From: Nocardioides alpinus
GTDB taxonomy: Bacteria; Actinomycetota; Actinomycetes; Propionibacteriales; Nocardioidaceae
Length of the DNA: 64,000 nucleotides
Assembly: GCF_900112035.1 (NCBI RefSeq)
Contig: NZ_FOKC01000003.1
Span: 366,343 to 430,342, forward strand
Direction of reading: 5' to 3'
Shown here one piece after another: positions 24,204-31,743 of this stretch. Positions within the stretch are counted from its first letter, which is position 1, and each line of letters starts with the position of its first letter. Under the pieces are notes generated by a model. That model made no database searches. It saw nothing but the letters and a program-made list of their open reading frames with translations, and was not told the DNA's origin. The position numbers and the translations under genes were made by a program.

Positions 24204-26186
24204 TCAGATCCGGTCGACGGACGCGTGCGTCGCCCCGTCGGCGAGGGCCGCATAGCCCGGACCGCGGTCGAAGAACGCGTCGTCCTCCCGGCTCCACGCC
24301 GCACGACCCGCGCGCTCCACCTCGGTCGCGGAGGCGTCGAAGCCGAGGTCGCCGGCGTCCCGCGACCCTGTCAGCACGACGCCGTAGTCGCGCAGCGCAG
24401 CAGCCGCCGACACCTTGCCCCAGACCACGTCGCGCACGACGAGCTCGGGGTCGCGGGCCAGCGGGTCGCCCCAGCCGCCACCACCCGTCGTACGGATGCG
24501 GACGACCTGCCCTGCCCGGATCGGCTCGGCGTCGGCAAGGGCGTCGACCTCGCGCTCGTCGGGGCCACCCGGGTCGATGACGACCTGGAACGGAGCTCCG
24601 GCCTTGCCGCCGCGCACGCCCCAGCAGGCCAGGATCGAGCGGTCGGCGATGGACATGAAGTGCGCGTCCTTGAGCATCCGGATCTGCTTCTCGTAGCCCA
24701 GTCCGCCGCGGAACTGGCCGGCGCCGCCGGAGTCCACGGCGAGGCCGAGGCGCTCGACGATGAACGGGAAGCGCGACTCGGTGAACTCGGTCGGCAGGTT
24801 GCGGGAGTCGGGGACGACGTGGATGGTGTCCTCGCCGTCGGCGTAGTAGCGACCGCCGGAGCCGCCGCCGAGCACCTCGCGCATGAGGTAGTCGTTGCCG
24901 TCGAGGTCCTTGCCGTAGACGCCGGTGTAGCGGATCGTCTCCTGGTCGGCCGGCATCTTGCCGTCGACCGCCTTGGCCACCACGCCGGCGAGCACGCCGA
25001 GCAGCCGCAGGATCACGAACGTGCGCGCGTTGGTCGGCCCCGGGTGGATCGGCGTGAGGAGCGTGCCCTTCTCCGGGAAGCGCATCTCGATCAGGGGGAC
25101 GATGCCCTCGTTCACATCGAGCTCGGCCATCCGCTCGGGGGTGTCGGCGAGGTTGCGCAGGATCGGGGCGAGCCACTTCTTGAGGAAGTTGCCGCCGACG
25201 TAGTCGCCGCAGTGGTTGATCGGGCCCTTGGCCTGCGCACTGGTGCCGGTGAAGTCGATGATCAGCCGCGGTCCCGCCGGGCGGCCGTTCTCGGGATCGG
25301 CCGGGGCGTCGCTGACCTTGGTCAGGGTGATCCGCTGCGTGTGCAGCTGCGGCTCGTCGACGCCGTCGTGCTCGGCGTAGTCCTCCCAGACGTAGGTGCC
25401 GTCGGGGATCTTGGACAGGATCTCGCGCCGGTAGGTCTCGGTGGTGGTGTCGAGGATCGCGTCGAACGCGGTCTCGATCGCGTCACGGCCGTAGCGCGCG
25501 AACAGCTCGCTGAGCCGGCGCGCGCCCATCAGGCAGGCCGAGCACTCGGCGTCGAGGTCGGCAGCCAGGCTGTCGGGCATCCGGGAGTTGCGCGTCATGA
25601 TCCGCAGCGCCGCCTTGTTGGGCACACCTGCGTCCCACAGCTTGATCGGCGGGACCGCGAGCCCCTCCTCGTAGACGCTGGTCGCGCCGCTGGGCATCGA
25701 GCCGGGGCACGCGCCACCGATGTCGTCGTGGTGGCCGAAGGCCTGCACGAAGGCGACCACCTCGCCCTCGTGGAACACCGGGACGGTCACGCACAGGTCG
25801 GGCAGGTGCCCGATGCCGCCCTCGGACTCGTAGACGTCGTTGTGGAAGAAGACGTCGCCCTCGCGCATCTCCGCCAGCGGGAAGTCGCGCACGATCGGGT
25901 GGACCAGCGCGCTGTAGGAGCGGCCGGTGAGCTTGCGCAGCTGGCGGTCGTGGATGCCGGCGCGGAAGTCGTGGGCGTCGCGGATCATCGGCGAGCGGCT
26001 GGTGCGACCGATGGCGGTCTCCACCTCCATCTCGACGCTGGCGAGCGTGCCCTGCACGATCTCGACGAGGATCGGGTCGACCGAGGTGCCCTCGGCCGTC
26101 AGCCGGTTGCCGTGCTCGTACGACGTGGGAAGACCGGCCGGGTTGACCGGCTTCGCGGTGACGTAGGCGGGGTCGACGGCGCTCAT
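24204..26186 (-). CDS. hyuB: Hydantoinase/oxoprolinase B subunit (HyuB)
   Basis: A 660-residue protein of the HyuB family, the partner of HyuA in ATP-dependent hydrolysis of hydantoins, N-methylhydantoin, oxoproline or in related carboxylases. Typical features include FFHNDVYESEGGIGHLPDLCVTVPVF, GHHDDIGG near residue 150, and FTGTSAQAKGPINH. It starts at ATG 26186 with AAGGAGG nine bases upstream, and the ATGA overlaps the hyuA stop. The substrate is unknown. Its place in the island fits breakdown of a cyclic ureide. Confidence 0.85.
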   Translation of the reverse strand: MSAVDPAYVTAKPVNPAGLPTSYEHGNRLTAEGTSVDPILVEIVQGTLASVEMEVETAIGRTSRSPMIRDAHDFRAGIHDRQLRKLTGRSYSALVHPIVRDFPLAEMREGDVFFHNDVYESEGGIGHLPDLCVTVPVFHEGEVVAFVQAFGHHDDIGGACPGSMPSGATSVYEEGLAVPPIKLWDAGVPNKAALRIMTRNSRMPDSLAADLDAECSACLMGARRLSELFARYGRDAIETAFDAILDTTTETYRREILSKIPDGTYVWEDYAEHDGVDEPQLHTQRITLTKVSDAPADPENGRPAGPRLIIDFTGTSAQAKGPINHCGDYVGGNFLKKWLAPILRNLADTPERMAELDVNEGIVPLIEMRFPEKGTLLTPIHPGPTNARTFVILRLLGVLAGVVAKAVDGKMPADQETIRYTGVYGKDLDGNDYLMREVLGGGSGGRYYADGEDTIHVVPDSRNLPTEFTESRFPFIVERLGLAVDSGGAGQFRGGLGYEKQIRMLKDAHFMSIADRSILACWGVRGGKAGAPFQVVIDPGGPDEREVDALADAEPIRAGQVVRIRTTGGGGWGDPLARDPELVVRDVVWGKVSAAAALRDYGVVLTGSRDAGDLGFDASATEVERAGRAAWSREDDAFFDRGPGYAALADGATHASVDRI

Positions 26187-28327
26187 GCGACGTCCTCCTT
26201 GTCGTTGGCCTTGCGGATCACGAGGTTGGCCCAGTCGTCGACCTGGACGACGAAACCCGGGTGGACGGGGATGGTGGAGCCGAACTCCTCGACGATGGCG
26301 GGGCCGGTGAAGGTGTCCCCGGCGCCGAGGGTGCCACGCCAGATGACCGGGGTGTCGACGTAGCCGACCGCCGGGTCGAAGCAGACGGGGCGCGTGTTCT
26401 CGCTGGTTGACGTGCGAGGGCGCCCTGGCGCCTGAGCATCGAGACCACTCTCGCGAGGTGGGAGCTTCGGGATCTCCGGACGCGTGATCGGCCCGATGCC
26501 GGTCACGCGGAGGTTGACCCACTCGACCTCCTGGGTCGCGTCGCCGCGGAAGTCGTAGCCGTACAGCTGGCGGTGGTCGGCGTGGAAGTCATCGGCCACC
26601 TGCGCGACGTACGCGTCGTCGACGACCCCCTCGGGGGCGGCGACCCGGACCTCGTAGGCCTGGCCGACGTACCTCACGTCGATCGTGCGCTGGAACTGGT
26701 GCTCGGCCTCGGTGAAGCCCTCCTTGCCGAGCGCCTCGCGCGCCCGGTCGGTGAGGGTGTCGAGGATCGACTGGACCGCCGCGTGGTCGAGCGCGGACTC
26801 CTTGGCCACGTGGGTCTGGACGTAGTCGTTCTTGACGTCGACGGTCAGCAGGCCGAAGGCACTGACGTTGCCCGGGTTGGGGGGCACGACGACGCCGGCG
26901 AGGTCGAGGATGTCCACGAGCCGGCAGGCCAGCAGCGAGCCGGAGCCGCCGAAGGTCGTCAGCATGAAGTCGCGGACGTCGAGGCCACGCTTGACGCTGA
27001 CCTGGCGCAGCGCGTTGGCCTGGTTCCACGCGGAGATCTCCAGGATGCCGTTGGCGCAGGTCTCGAAGTCGAGGCCGAGCTGCTCGGCGAGGTCGGCGAT
27101 GCCGGCGCGGGCGGTCTCCACGTCGAGCGGGATCTCGCCGCCGAGCAGGTGGGGAGGGATCCGGCCGAGGGTGACGTGGGCGTCGGTGATGGTCGGCTGG
27201 GTGCCGCCCTTGCCGTAGCAGAGCGGGCCGGGGTCGGCGCCGGCCGAGTGCGGCCCGACCTTGAGGGTGCCCTCCGGGGAGAGCCAGGCGATGGAGCCGC
27301 CCCCCGCGCCGACGGTGACCACGTCGATCATCGGGATCTTGCTCGGGTAGGCGCCGACGGTGCCCTCGGTGGTGAGGGTGGGCTCGCCGTCGAGCACGAC
27401 CGACACGTCGGTCGACGTACCCCCTCCGTCGCAGGTGAGGATCCGTGGGAAGCCGGCGACCTTGGCGATCAGCGCGGCACCGAGAGCACCGGCTGCCGGA
27501 CCGGAGAGCACTGTGGTGATCGGCTGGTGGACGACCTCGTCGGCCGACAGCACGCCGCCGTTGGACTTCATCACGTAGAACGGGATCACGTTGCCCGTCC
27601 TCTGCCCGCCGGTGAAGGCGACGAGACGCTCGGAGATGTTGGTGACGTAGCGGCTCACGTTGGGCTTGACCGCCGCGTCGACGAGCGTGGTCATCGCGCG
27701 CTCGTACTCGCGGTACTCGCGCAGCACCTCGCTCGAGATCGAGACGATCGCCTCGGGGTGCTCGCTGCGCAGGATGTCGCGCATCCGGAGCTCGTGCTCG
27801 TCGTTGGCATAGGCGTGGAGCAGGCACACGCCGATCGTGGCGATCCCCTGGGCCTTGAACCACCGCGCGGCGGCGACGGCCGCGTCCTCGTCGAAGGGGC
27901 GGATCTCCGCGCCGGTGAAGTCGAGACGGCCACCGACCGTACGGACCCGGTCGGCCGGGACGATGCGGTCGGGCTTGACCCAGAAGTAGGAGTTGCCGTA
28001 GCCGTCGGGCACCGACTGCCGGGCGATCTCGAGCATGAACTCGTAGCCCTCGGTCGTGATGAAGCCGAGCGCCTCGACCTTGCCCTCGAGCAGCTTGTTG
28101 GTCGCGACGGTGGTCCCGTGCGAGACCGCCGAGATGTCGCTGCCCTCGGCACCGACGATCCCGAGGATCTTCTCGATGCCGGCGATGAAGCCGTCCGCCG
28201 GGTTGCCCGGCGTGCTGGGCGTCTTGGTGGTGACCAGCTCCCCCGAGTCCTCGTCGAAGGCCACCACGTCGGTGAACGTGCCACCGGTGTCGATGCCGAT
28301 CCTGATCCGTCGGGGGGTGTGCGCCAT
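26183..28327 (-). CDS. hyuA: Hydantoinase/oxoprolinase A subunit (HyuA)
   Basis: A 714-residue ASKHA-fold ATPase subunit. The phosphate-binding loop GIDTGGTFTD is at residues 11-20; SHGTTVATNKLLEGK, GPAAGALGA and CDGGGTSTDV mark the second phosphate and adenosine regions. First gene of hyuA-hyuB-nmrA. A dispersed repeat is embedded near residues 627-642, adding a Pro/Arg/Thr-rich loop not expected in the family. The 123 bases upstream separate it from the divergent secreted-protein gene and should hold both promoters. Confidence 0.87.
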   Translation of the reverse strand: MAHTPRRIRIGIDTGGTFTDVVAFDEDSGELVTTKTPSTPGNPADGFIAGIEKILGIVGAEGSDISAVSHGTTVATNKLLEGKVEALGFITTEGYEFMLEIARQSVPDGYGNSYFWVKPDRIVPADRVRTVGGRLDFTGAEIRPFDEDAAVAAARWFKAQGIATIGVCLLHAYANDEHELRMRDILRSEHPEAIVSISSEVLREYREYERAMTTLVDAAVKPNVSRYVTNISERLVAFTGGQRTGNVIPFYVMKSNGGVLSADEVVHQPITTVLSGPAAGALGAALIAKVAGFPRILTCDGGGTSTDVSVVLDGEPTLTTEGTVGAYPSKIPMIDVVTVGAGGGSIAWLSPEGTLKVGPHSAGADPGPLCYGKGGTQPTITDAHVTLGRIPPHLLGGEIPLDVETARAGIADLAEQLGLDFETCANGILEISAWNQANALRQVSVKRGLDVRDFMLTTFGGSGSLLACRLVDILDLAGVVVPPNPGNVSAFGLLTVDVKNDYVQTHVAKESALDHAAVQSILDTLTDRAREALGKEGFTEAEHQFQRTIDVRYVGQAYEVRVAAPEGVVDDAYVAQVADDFHADHRQLYGYDFRGDATQEVEWVNLRVTGIGPITRPEIPKLPPRESGLDAQAPGRPRTSTSENTRPVCFDPAVGYVDTPVIWRGTLGAGDTFTGPAIVEEFGSTIPVHPGFVVQVDDWANLVIRKANDKEDVA
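26401..26446. repeat. Dispersed palindromic repeat inside hyuA
   Basis: The segment starts CTGGTTGACGTGCGAGGGCG, has a central GGCGCCCTGGCGCC palindrome and ends GCATCGAGACCAC. The layout (GGTTGA..GTGCGAG ... TCGAGACCAC) is that of the abundant actinobacterial intergenic palindromes, like the one at 17042-17079. It keeps the hyuA frame open. Confidence 0.5.
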
Positions 28328-28450
28328 GGGGACGATTCAACCGAGGTTCGAGTGGTGCCGACCACGGCAGACGTTGCCGACGAGACGCGCATTCATCGGC
28401 AGATCCTGCACAGTTTGCACCTTGTCCTGTTCTGACGGAGTCTCAAGGCC

Positions 28451-29221
28451 ATGACGACGAGACGAGCTGGACTGGTGGGCGCCGTGGCGCTGGTGGTGTC
28501 GACGCTGGCGGTGTCGACGTACGGGGTGGCAGGCGCAGGAGCGAGCCCCGTGCAGGCGCAGGTCCGCGCCGACCGCGACCTGCTGGGGCAGGTCTCCAGC
28601 AGCCGCTGGTTCTCCCCCAACAACGACCGGTCCAAGGACGTGGTGGAGGTCGGCATCCGCCTCGAGACCCGCGCCGCGGTGTCGATTACGGTGCGTCACG
28701 AGCGCAAGGGGTGGGTCGCTCGCCGGGTGTCGCTCGGCAGCGAGAAGGCGGGCAAGCGGGTGTGGACCTGGAACGGCCGCAACGACGACGGTCGCGCGGT
28801 GATCGACGGGAACTACGTCGACGAGGTGGTCGCCGTCGGTGCGCGGGGCCGGGACCGTGCCACGACGCGCATCAAGAGCCGCCGCACGTACTCCAGCGCC
28901 GCCGTCGACTCCCCCGTGCTGACGGTCGACCGGACCACCGTGGCCAGCGGGGGCACCGTGCGGTTCACGGCCCGCCAGGGGCTGGAGGCTCGCAACGCCT
29001 TCGGTCGTGACCGGTCCCGGCCCGTCCTCACCGCCGTCACCGTCTACGCCGACAGCGGCGGCGCCGCGGTCGCCGCGGCCTTCCCCTCCGTGCTGGAGTT
29101 CAGCGACCCGGTGCGGTCGTGGACGCCGACGACGCCCGGCACCTATTCCGTGGTCGCCCACTTCGTCGACAGCTACGGCACCAGCGGCACCGCGGCACGC
29201 CGGGTGACCGTCACCCCCTGA
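28451..29221 (+). CDS. Secreted protein with FlgD-like Ig domain
   Basis: A 256-residue exported protein. It has an N-terminal signal peptide with AGAGASP cleavage region near residue 30. Residues about 50-135 fit a FlgD_Ig-type fold: RWFSPNNDRSKDVVEV, then WTWNGRNDDGRAVIDGNYV. A second beta-rich Ig-like part ends with GTYSVVAHFVDSYGTSG. A role at the cell surface is likely, the partner unknown. It is divergent from hyuA and followed by a strong terminator. Confidence 0.75.
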   Translation: MTTRRAGLVGAVALVVSTLAVSTYGVAGAGASPVQAQVRADRDLLGQVSSSRWFSPNNDRSKDVVEVGIRLETRAAVSITVRHERKGWVARRVSLGSEKAGKRVWTWNGRNDDGRAVIDGNYVDEVVAVGARGRDRATTRIKSRRTYSSAAVDSPVLTVDRTTVASGGTVRFTARQGLEARNAFGRDRSRPVLTAVTVYADSGGAAVAAAFPSVLEFSDPVRSWTPTTPGTYSVVAHFVDSYGTSGTAARRVTVTP

Positions 29222-29237
29222 GGCACCACACATAGGT

Positions 29238-29274
29238 GAAGGGCCCTCGGCGGTATGAGCGCCAAGGGCCCTTC
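29238..29274 (+). terminator. Hairpin terminator after the FlgD-Ig protein gene
   Basis: GAAGGGCCCT (29238-29247) pairs perfectly with 29265-29274; with one mismatch the stem extends to 15 bp (29238-29252 with 29260-29274). It starts 16 bases after the stop codon. Confidence 0.8.
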
Positions 29275-29414
29275 GGGTGACCGGTCGAGGTGATGCTTCC
29301 GGTCGATCGCCCCTCGTGTCCGGTCCCAGCCGCCGCATCACCCGGCGTCCGCGACCCGTCCCCAGCGAACTGGTTCTGCGTCGTGTGGACCATCTCTTTG
29401 GAGCCATCCCGCCT

Positions 29415-29473
29415 CCCCTTGCGGGGCTGCGTAAGGAGAGTTCTATGCCGTGGATCACACCCACCGCAAGGGG
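29415..29473 (+). promoter_or_regulatory. Inverted repeat enclosing the start region of a small ORF
   Basis: CCCCTTGCGG (29415-29424) is perfectly complementary to CCGCAAGGGG (29464-29473). The ribosome site AAGGAG and ATG of the small ORF sit in the loop. A second possible stem, GGAACC (29472-29477) with GGTTCC (29503-29508), abuts and would compete with the first. This looks like a structured leader or small RNA. Apart from this and the small ORF, I see nothing in 29275-29626. Confidence 0.4.
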
Positions 29474-29555
29474 AACCGGTGAGGAGATTTCACATACTTC
29501 GGGTTCCGGCGCGTCGTCCCCAGGTGAGGGCCGGTTCATCCCCAGAAAGGCCTGA
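29445..29555 (+). CDS. Candidate 36-residue small protein
   Basis: ATG 29445-29447 has AAGGAG six bases upstream and opens a 36-codon ORF (begins MPWITPTARGTGEEI, ends FIPRKA). It is hydrophilic, rich in Gly/Ser/Thr, and its codon use (AGA, ATT, CAT, ACT) is less GC-biased than its neighbours. No family is recognised. It stands alone in the 405-base gap between the FlgD-Ig gene and the amidase stop, inside an inverted repeat. It may be a true small gene, a leader peptide or chance. Confidence 0.35.
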   Translation: MPWITPTARGTGEEISHTSGSGASSPGEGRFIPRKA

Positions 29556-29626
29556 CTTCTCCACCTTCTGTGCACAGCTCTGTCCACAGCCCCGTCCCGC
29601 CCTCGACCCTGGGAGTCTCCGACGGG

Positions 29627-31021
29627 TCAGGTGGCGAGCAGGGCCTCGACCGCCGCCGCGACCTCGAGGAGCTGCCGGTCCGCGCCGTGGCGCGCGACGA
29701 GCTGGATCCCGATCGGCAGCCCGTCGGTGGTCGTGCCGGCCGGGACCGAGATGGCAGGACAACCGGTGACCGTGATGAACCATGCCGAGCGCATCCACGC
29801 CAGGTAGTCCGGCATCTCCTGGCCGTTGATCGTCTCGGGGAACTCCTGCTCCACCGGGAACGGCGGCACCTGCGAGGTCGGCAGGACCAGCACGTCGTGC
29901 TCGCCGAAGAACAGGCGCATCGTCTCCGAGAGGGCCGTTCGCTGGGTGTAGGCCCGTGCGACGTCCGCACCGGTGAGCGACCCACCCGCCCGGATGTTGG
30001 CCTCCAGCGACGGCTTGAACGACGTCGGGTGCTCGGCGAGCAGCGTCGCGAACTTCGCCTGGAAGTGCCACGCACGCAACGTGCGGAAGGTGTCGTCCGC
30101 CAGGGACAGGTCGGGGGCCGCCTCGGTGACAGCTGCGCCGGCGTCGGAGAGCCGCGTCGCACTGGCACGTACGACGGCCGCGACGTCGTGGTCGACGACG
30201 AGCGTGCCGCCGAGGTCCACCGAGCACGCCACCCGCAGCCCGGCGAGCGACGCCGGGGCGAGCGGCGGGGCGAAGGCTGATCCCGCGTCCCCGAGCGCCT
30301 GGGGGGCGCGTGGGTCCGGACCCGCGATCACCGACAGGAGGAGGGCGAGGTCGCCGACGTTGCGCGCCATCGGCCCGCCGACCGACGTGCTCTCCCACTG
30401 GTTGTAGAGCGGCCACTCGGGCACCCGCCCGAGCGACGGGCGCATCCCGACGACGCCGCAGAAGGACGCCGGGTTGCGCAGGGACCCGCCCATGTCCGAG
30501 CCGTCGGCCAGCGGCACCATGCCGGACGCCAGCGCGCACGCAGCTCCCCCGCTGGACCCGCCGGCGGAGCGCGTCGGGTCGACGGGGTTGCGGGTGACGC
30601 CGAAGACCCTGTTGAAGGTGTGCGACCCGGCGGCGAACTCAGGCACGTTGGTCTTGCCGACGAAGACAGCGCCGGCCCGGCGGATCCGCTCGACGAGGAG
30701 GTCGTCGTGGTCCGCGACGGAGTCGGCGAAGATCGGCGAGCCGTAGGTCGTCCGCCACCCGTCCAACGCGTGGGTGTCCTTCACCGCGAAGGGCAGGCCG
30801 TGGAGCGGACCGACCTCGTCGCCGGACGCCAGTGCCTCGTCGGCCGAGGCTGCGGCCGCGCGAGCGCGGTCCTCGTCGAGCGAGACGATCGCGTTGAGCT
30901 CGGAGTTGCGCTCGGCGATGCGGTCCAGGTGCAGCTCGAGCAGCTCGCGCGCGGAGATGTCCCTCGCCCGTACGGCGGCGGCCTGGGCGCGGGCGGTGGA
31001 GTCGACGGTCAGGTCGGTCAT
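29627..31021 (-). CDS. Amidase (amidase-signature family)
   Basis: A 464-residue cytoplasmic amide hydrolase. The Ser-cisSer-Lys triad is visible: K81 in PFAVKDTH, the GGSSGG serine near 157, and S180 in DGSDMGGSLRNPA. Amidase-signature enzymes act on many amides, including malonamate and ureidomalonate-type compounds. The start ATG 31019-31021 overlaps the stop of the CoxG-like gene (ATGA), so it is translated with it and belongs to the molybdenum hydroxylase operon. The substrate is unproven; malonamate or ureidomalonate would fit the proposed pathway. Confidence 0.88.
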   Translation of the reverse strand: MTDLTVDSTARAQAAAVRARDISARELLELHLDRIAERNSELNAIVSLDEDRARAAAASADEALASGDEVGPLHGLPFAVKDTHALDGWRTTYGSPIFADSVADHDDLLVERIRRAGAVFVGKTNVPEFAAGSHTFNRVFGVTRNPVDPTRSAGGSSGGAACALASGMVPLADGSDMGGSLRNPASFCGVVGMRPSLGRVPEWPLYNQWESTSVGGPMARNVGDLALLLSVIAGPDPRAPQALGDAGSAFAPPLAPASLAGLRVACSVDLGGTLVVDHDVAAVVRASATRLSDAGAAVTEAAPDLSLADDTFRTLRAWHFQAKFATLLAEHPTSFKPSLEANIRAGGSLTGADVARAYTQRTALSETMRLFFGEHDVLVLPTSQVPPFPVEQEFPETINGQEMPDYLAWMRSAWFITVTGCPAISVPAGTTTDGLPIGIQLVARHGADRQLLEVAAAVEALLAT

Positions 31022-31662
31022 CGCCGACGACCGAAGATCCCGCCCACCACGACGCCGAGCACGACCAGTCCGGCACCGACGGCGACGCCGGTGAGGAACT
31101 CCTGGCGCGAGCCCGCGGCGGCAGACGGGGCCGGCGCCGTGAAGACCGCTCCACCGCTGGTCGAGGAGGGCGCGCTGGCGCCCGTCGCGAGACCCGGCTC
31201 CGCGGAGGGGACCGCTGCGACGCCGCCACTTGCCAGCACCCCGTCGACGTTGCCGAAGAACTCCCCGGCCATCCGCTTGGAGACCGAGGTGAGCATCCGC
31301 TGCCCGACCCCGCCGATCATGCCGCCGACGACGGCGTCGGCGTCGTAGGAGATCCGCGTCGAGGAGCCCTCCGGCGTGAAGCGGACGTTGACCGTCGCGC
31401 CGATCGTGCCGGGGGCGCCGGCGCCGTCGAGCTTCATCACCAGCGACTCGTGCTCGACGAGGTCGCGCAGCTCGCACGAGCCGGCGTAGGTGCCCTTGAT
31501 CGAGGCGACGCCCGCGGTCACCGTCATGGCGTACGCGTTGTCACCCGTCGCCTCGAGCCGCTCGCAGCCCGGGATGGTGCGGACCAGGACGGCGGGGTCG
31601 AGCAGCGCGTCCCACGCCTGCCCGACCGGGGCGGCCAGGACGTTCTCGCCGGTGAACTTCAT
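31018..31662 (-). CDS. CoxG-like SRPBCC protein with C-terminal membrane anchor
   Basis: A 214-residue protein. Residues 1-145 are a CoxG/SRPBCC domain (MKFTGENVLAAPVGQAWDALLDP ... IPGCERLEATGDNAY), associated with maturation or membrane placement of CO-dehydrogenase-type molybdenum hydroxylases. A low-complexity linker leads to one membrane helix (about 188-208) and a basic end FGRRR. The linker is partly encoded by a dispersed repeat (31157-31194). It lies between the large hydroxylase subunit and the amidase; an inverted repeat separates it from the former. Confidence 0.82.
   Translation of the reverse strand: MKFTGENVLAAPVGQAWDALLDPAVLVRTIPGCERLEATGDNAYAMTVTAGVASIKGTYAGSCELRDLVEHESLVMKLDGAGAPGTIGATVNVRFTPEGSSTRISYDADAVVGGMIGGVGQRMLTSVSKRMAGEFFGNVDGVLASGGVAAVPSAEPGLATGASAPSSTSGGAVFTAPAPSAAAGSRQEFLTGVAVGAGLVVLGVVVGGIFGRRR
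31157..31194. repeat. Dispersed palindromic repeat inside the CoxG-like gene
   Basis: The stretch CTGGTCGAGGAGGGCGCG then CTGGCGCCCGTCGCGAGACC resembles a common actinobacterial intergenic palindrome (GGTCGAGGAGGGCGCG / GGTCTCGAGACGGGCGCC), from memory. It codes for part of the Ala/Ser-rich linker in frame. Confidence 0.55.
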
Positions 31663-31689
31663 GCGGGCTTCTCCTTCGTGACCTGGTAG

Positions 31690-31743
31690 CTAGGGACGTC
31701 TTGGTAGGGCAGAAGCGGCCTCGACCTACCAGTTCGTCCCTAG
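31690..31743 (-). terminator. Nested inverted repeat carrying the large-subunit stop codon
   Basis: Outer arms CTAGGGACG (31690-31698) and CGTCCCTAG (31735-31743) and inner arms TGGTAGG (31702-31708) and CCTACCA (31725-31731) are all perfect, with 3-base internal loops opposite each other. The outer arm contains the TAG stop of the large subunit. It could attenuate transcription before the CoxG-like and amidase genes. Confidence 0.7.

Noticed and set aside
29570..29590. TGTGCACAG and TGTCCACAG resembling DnaA boxes
   Set aside because: Only two loose matches, no AT-rich unwinding region and no dnaA or dnaN nearby, so an origin is not supported.
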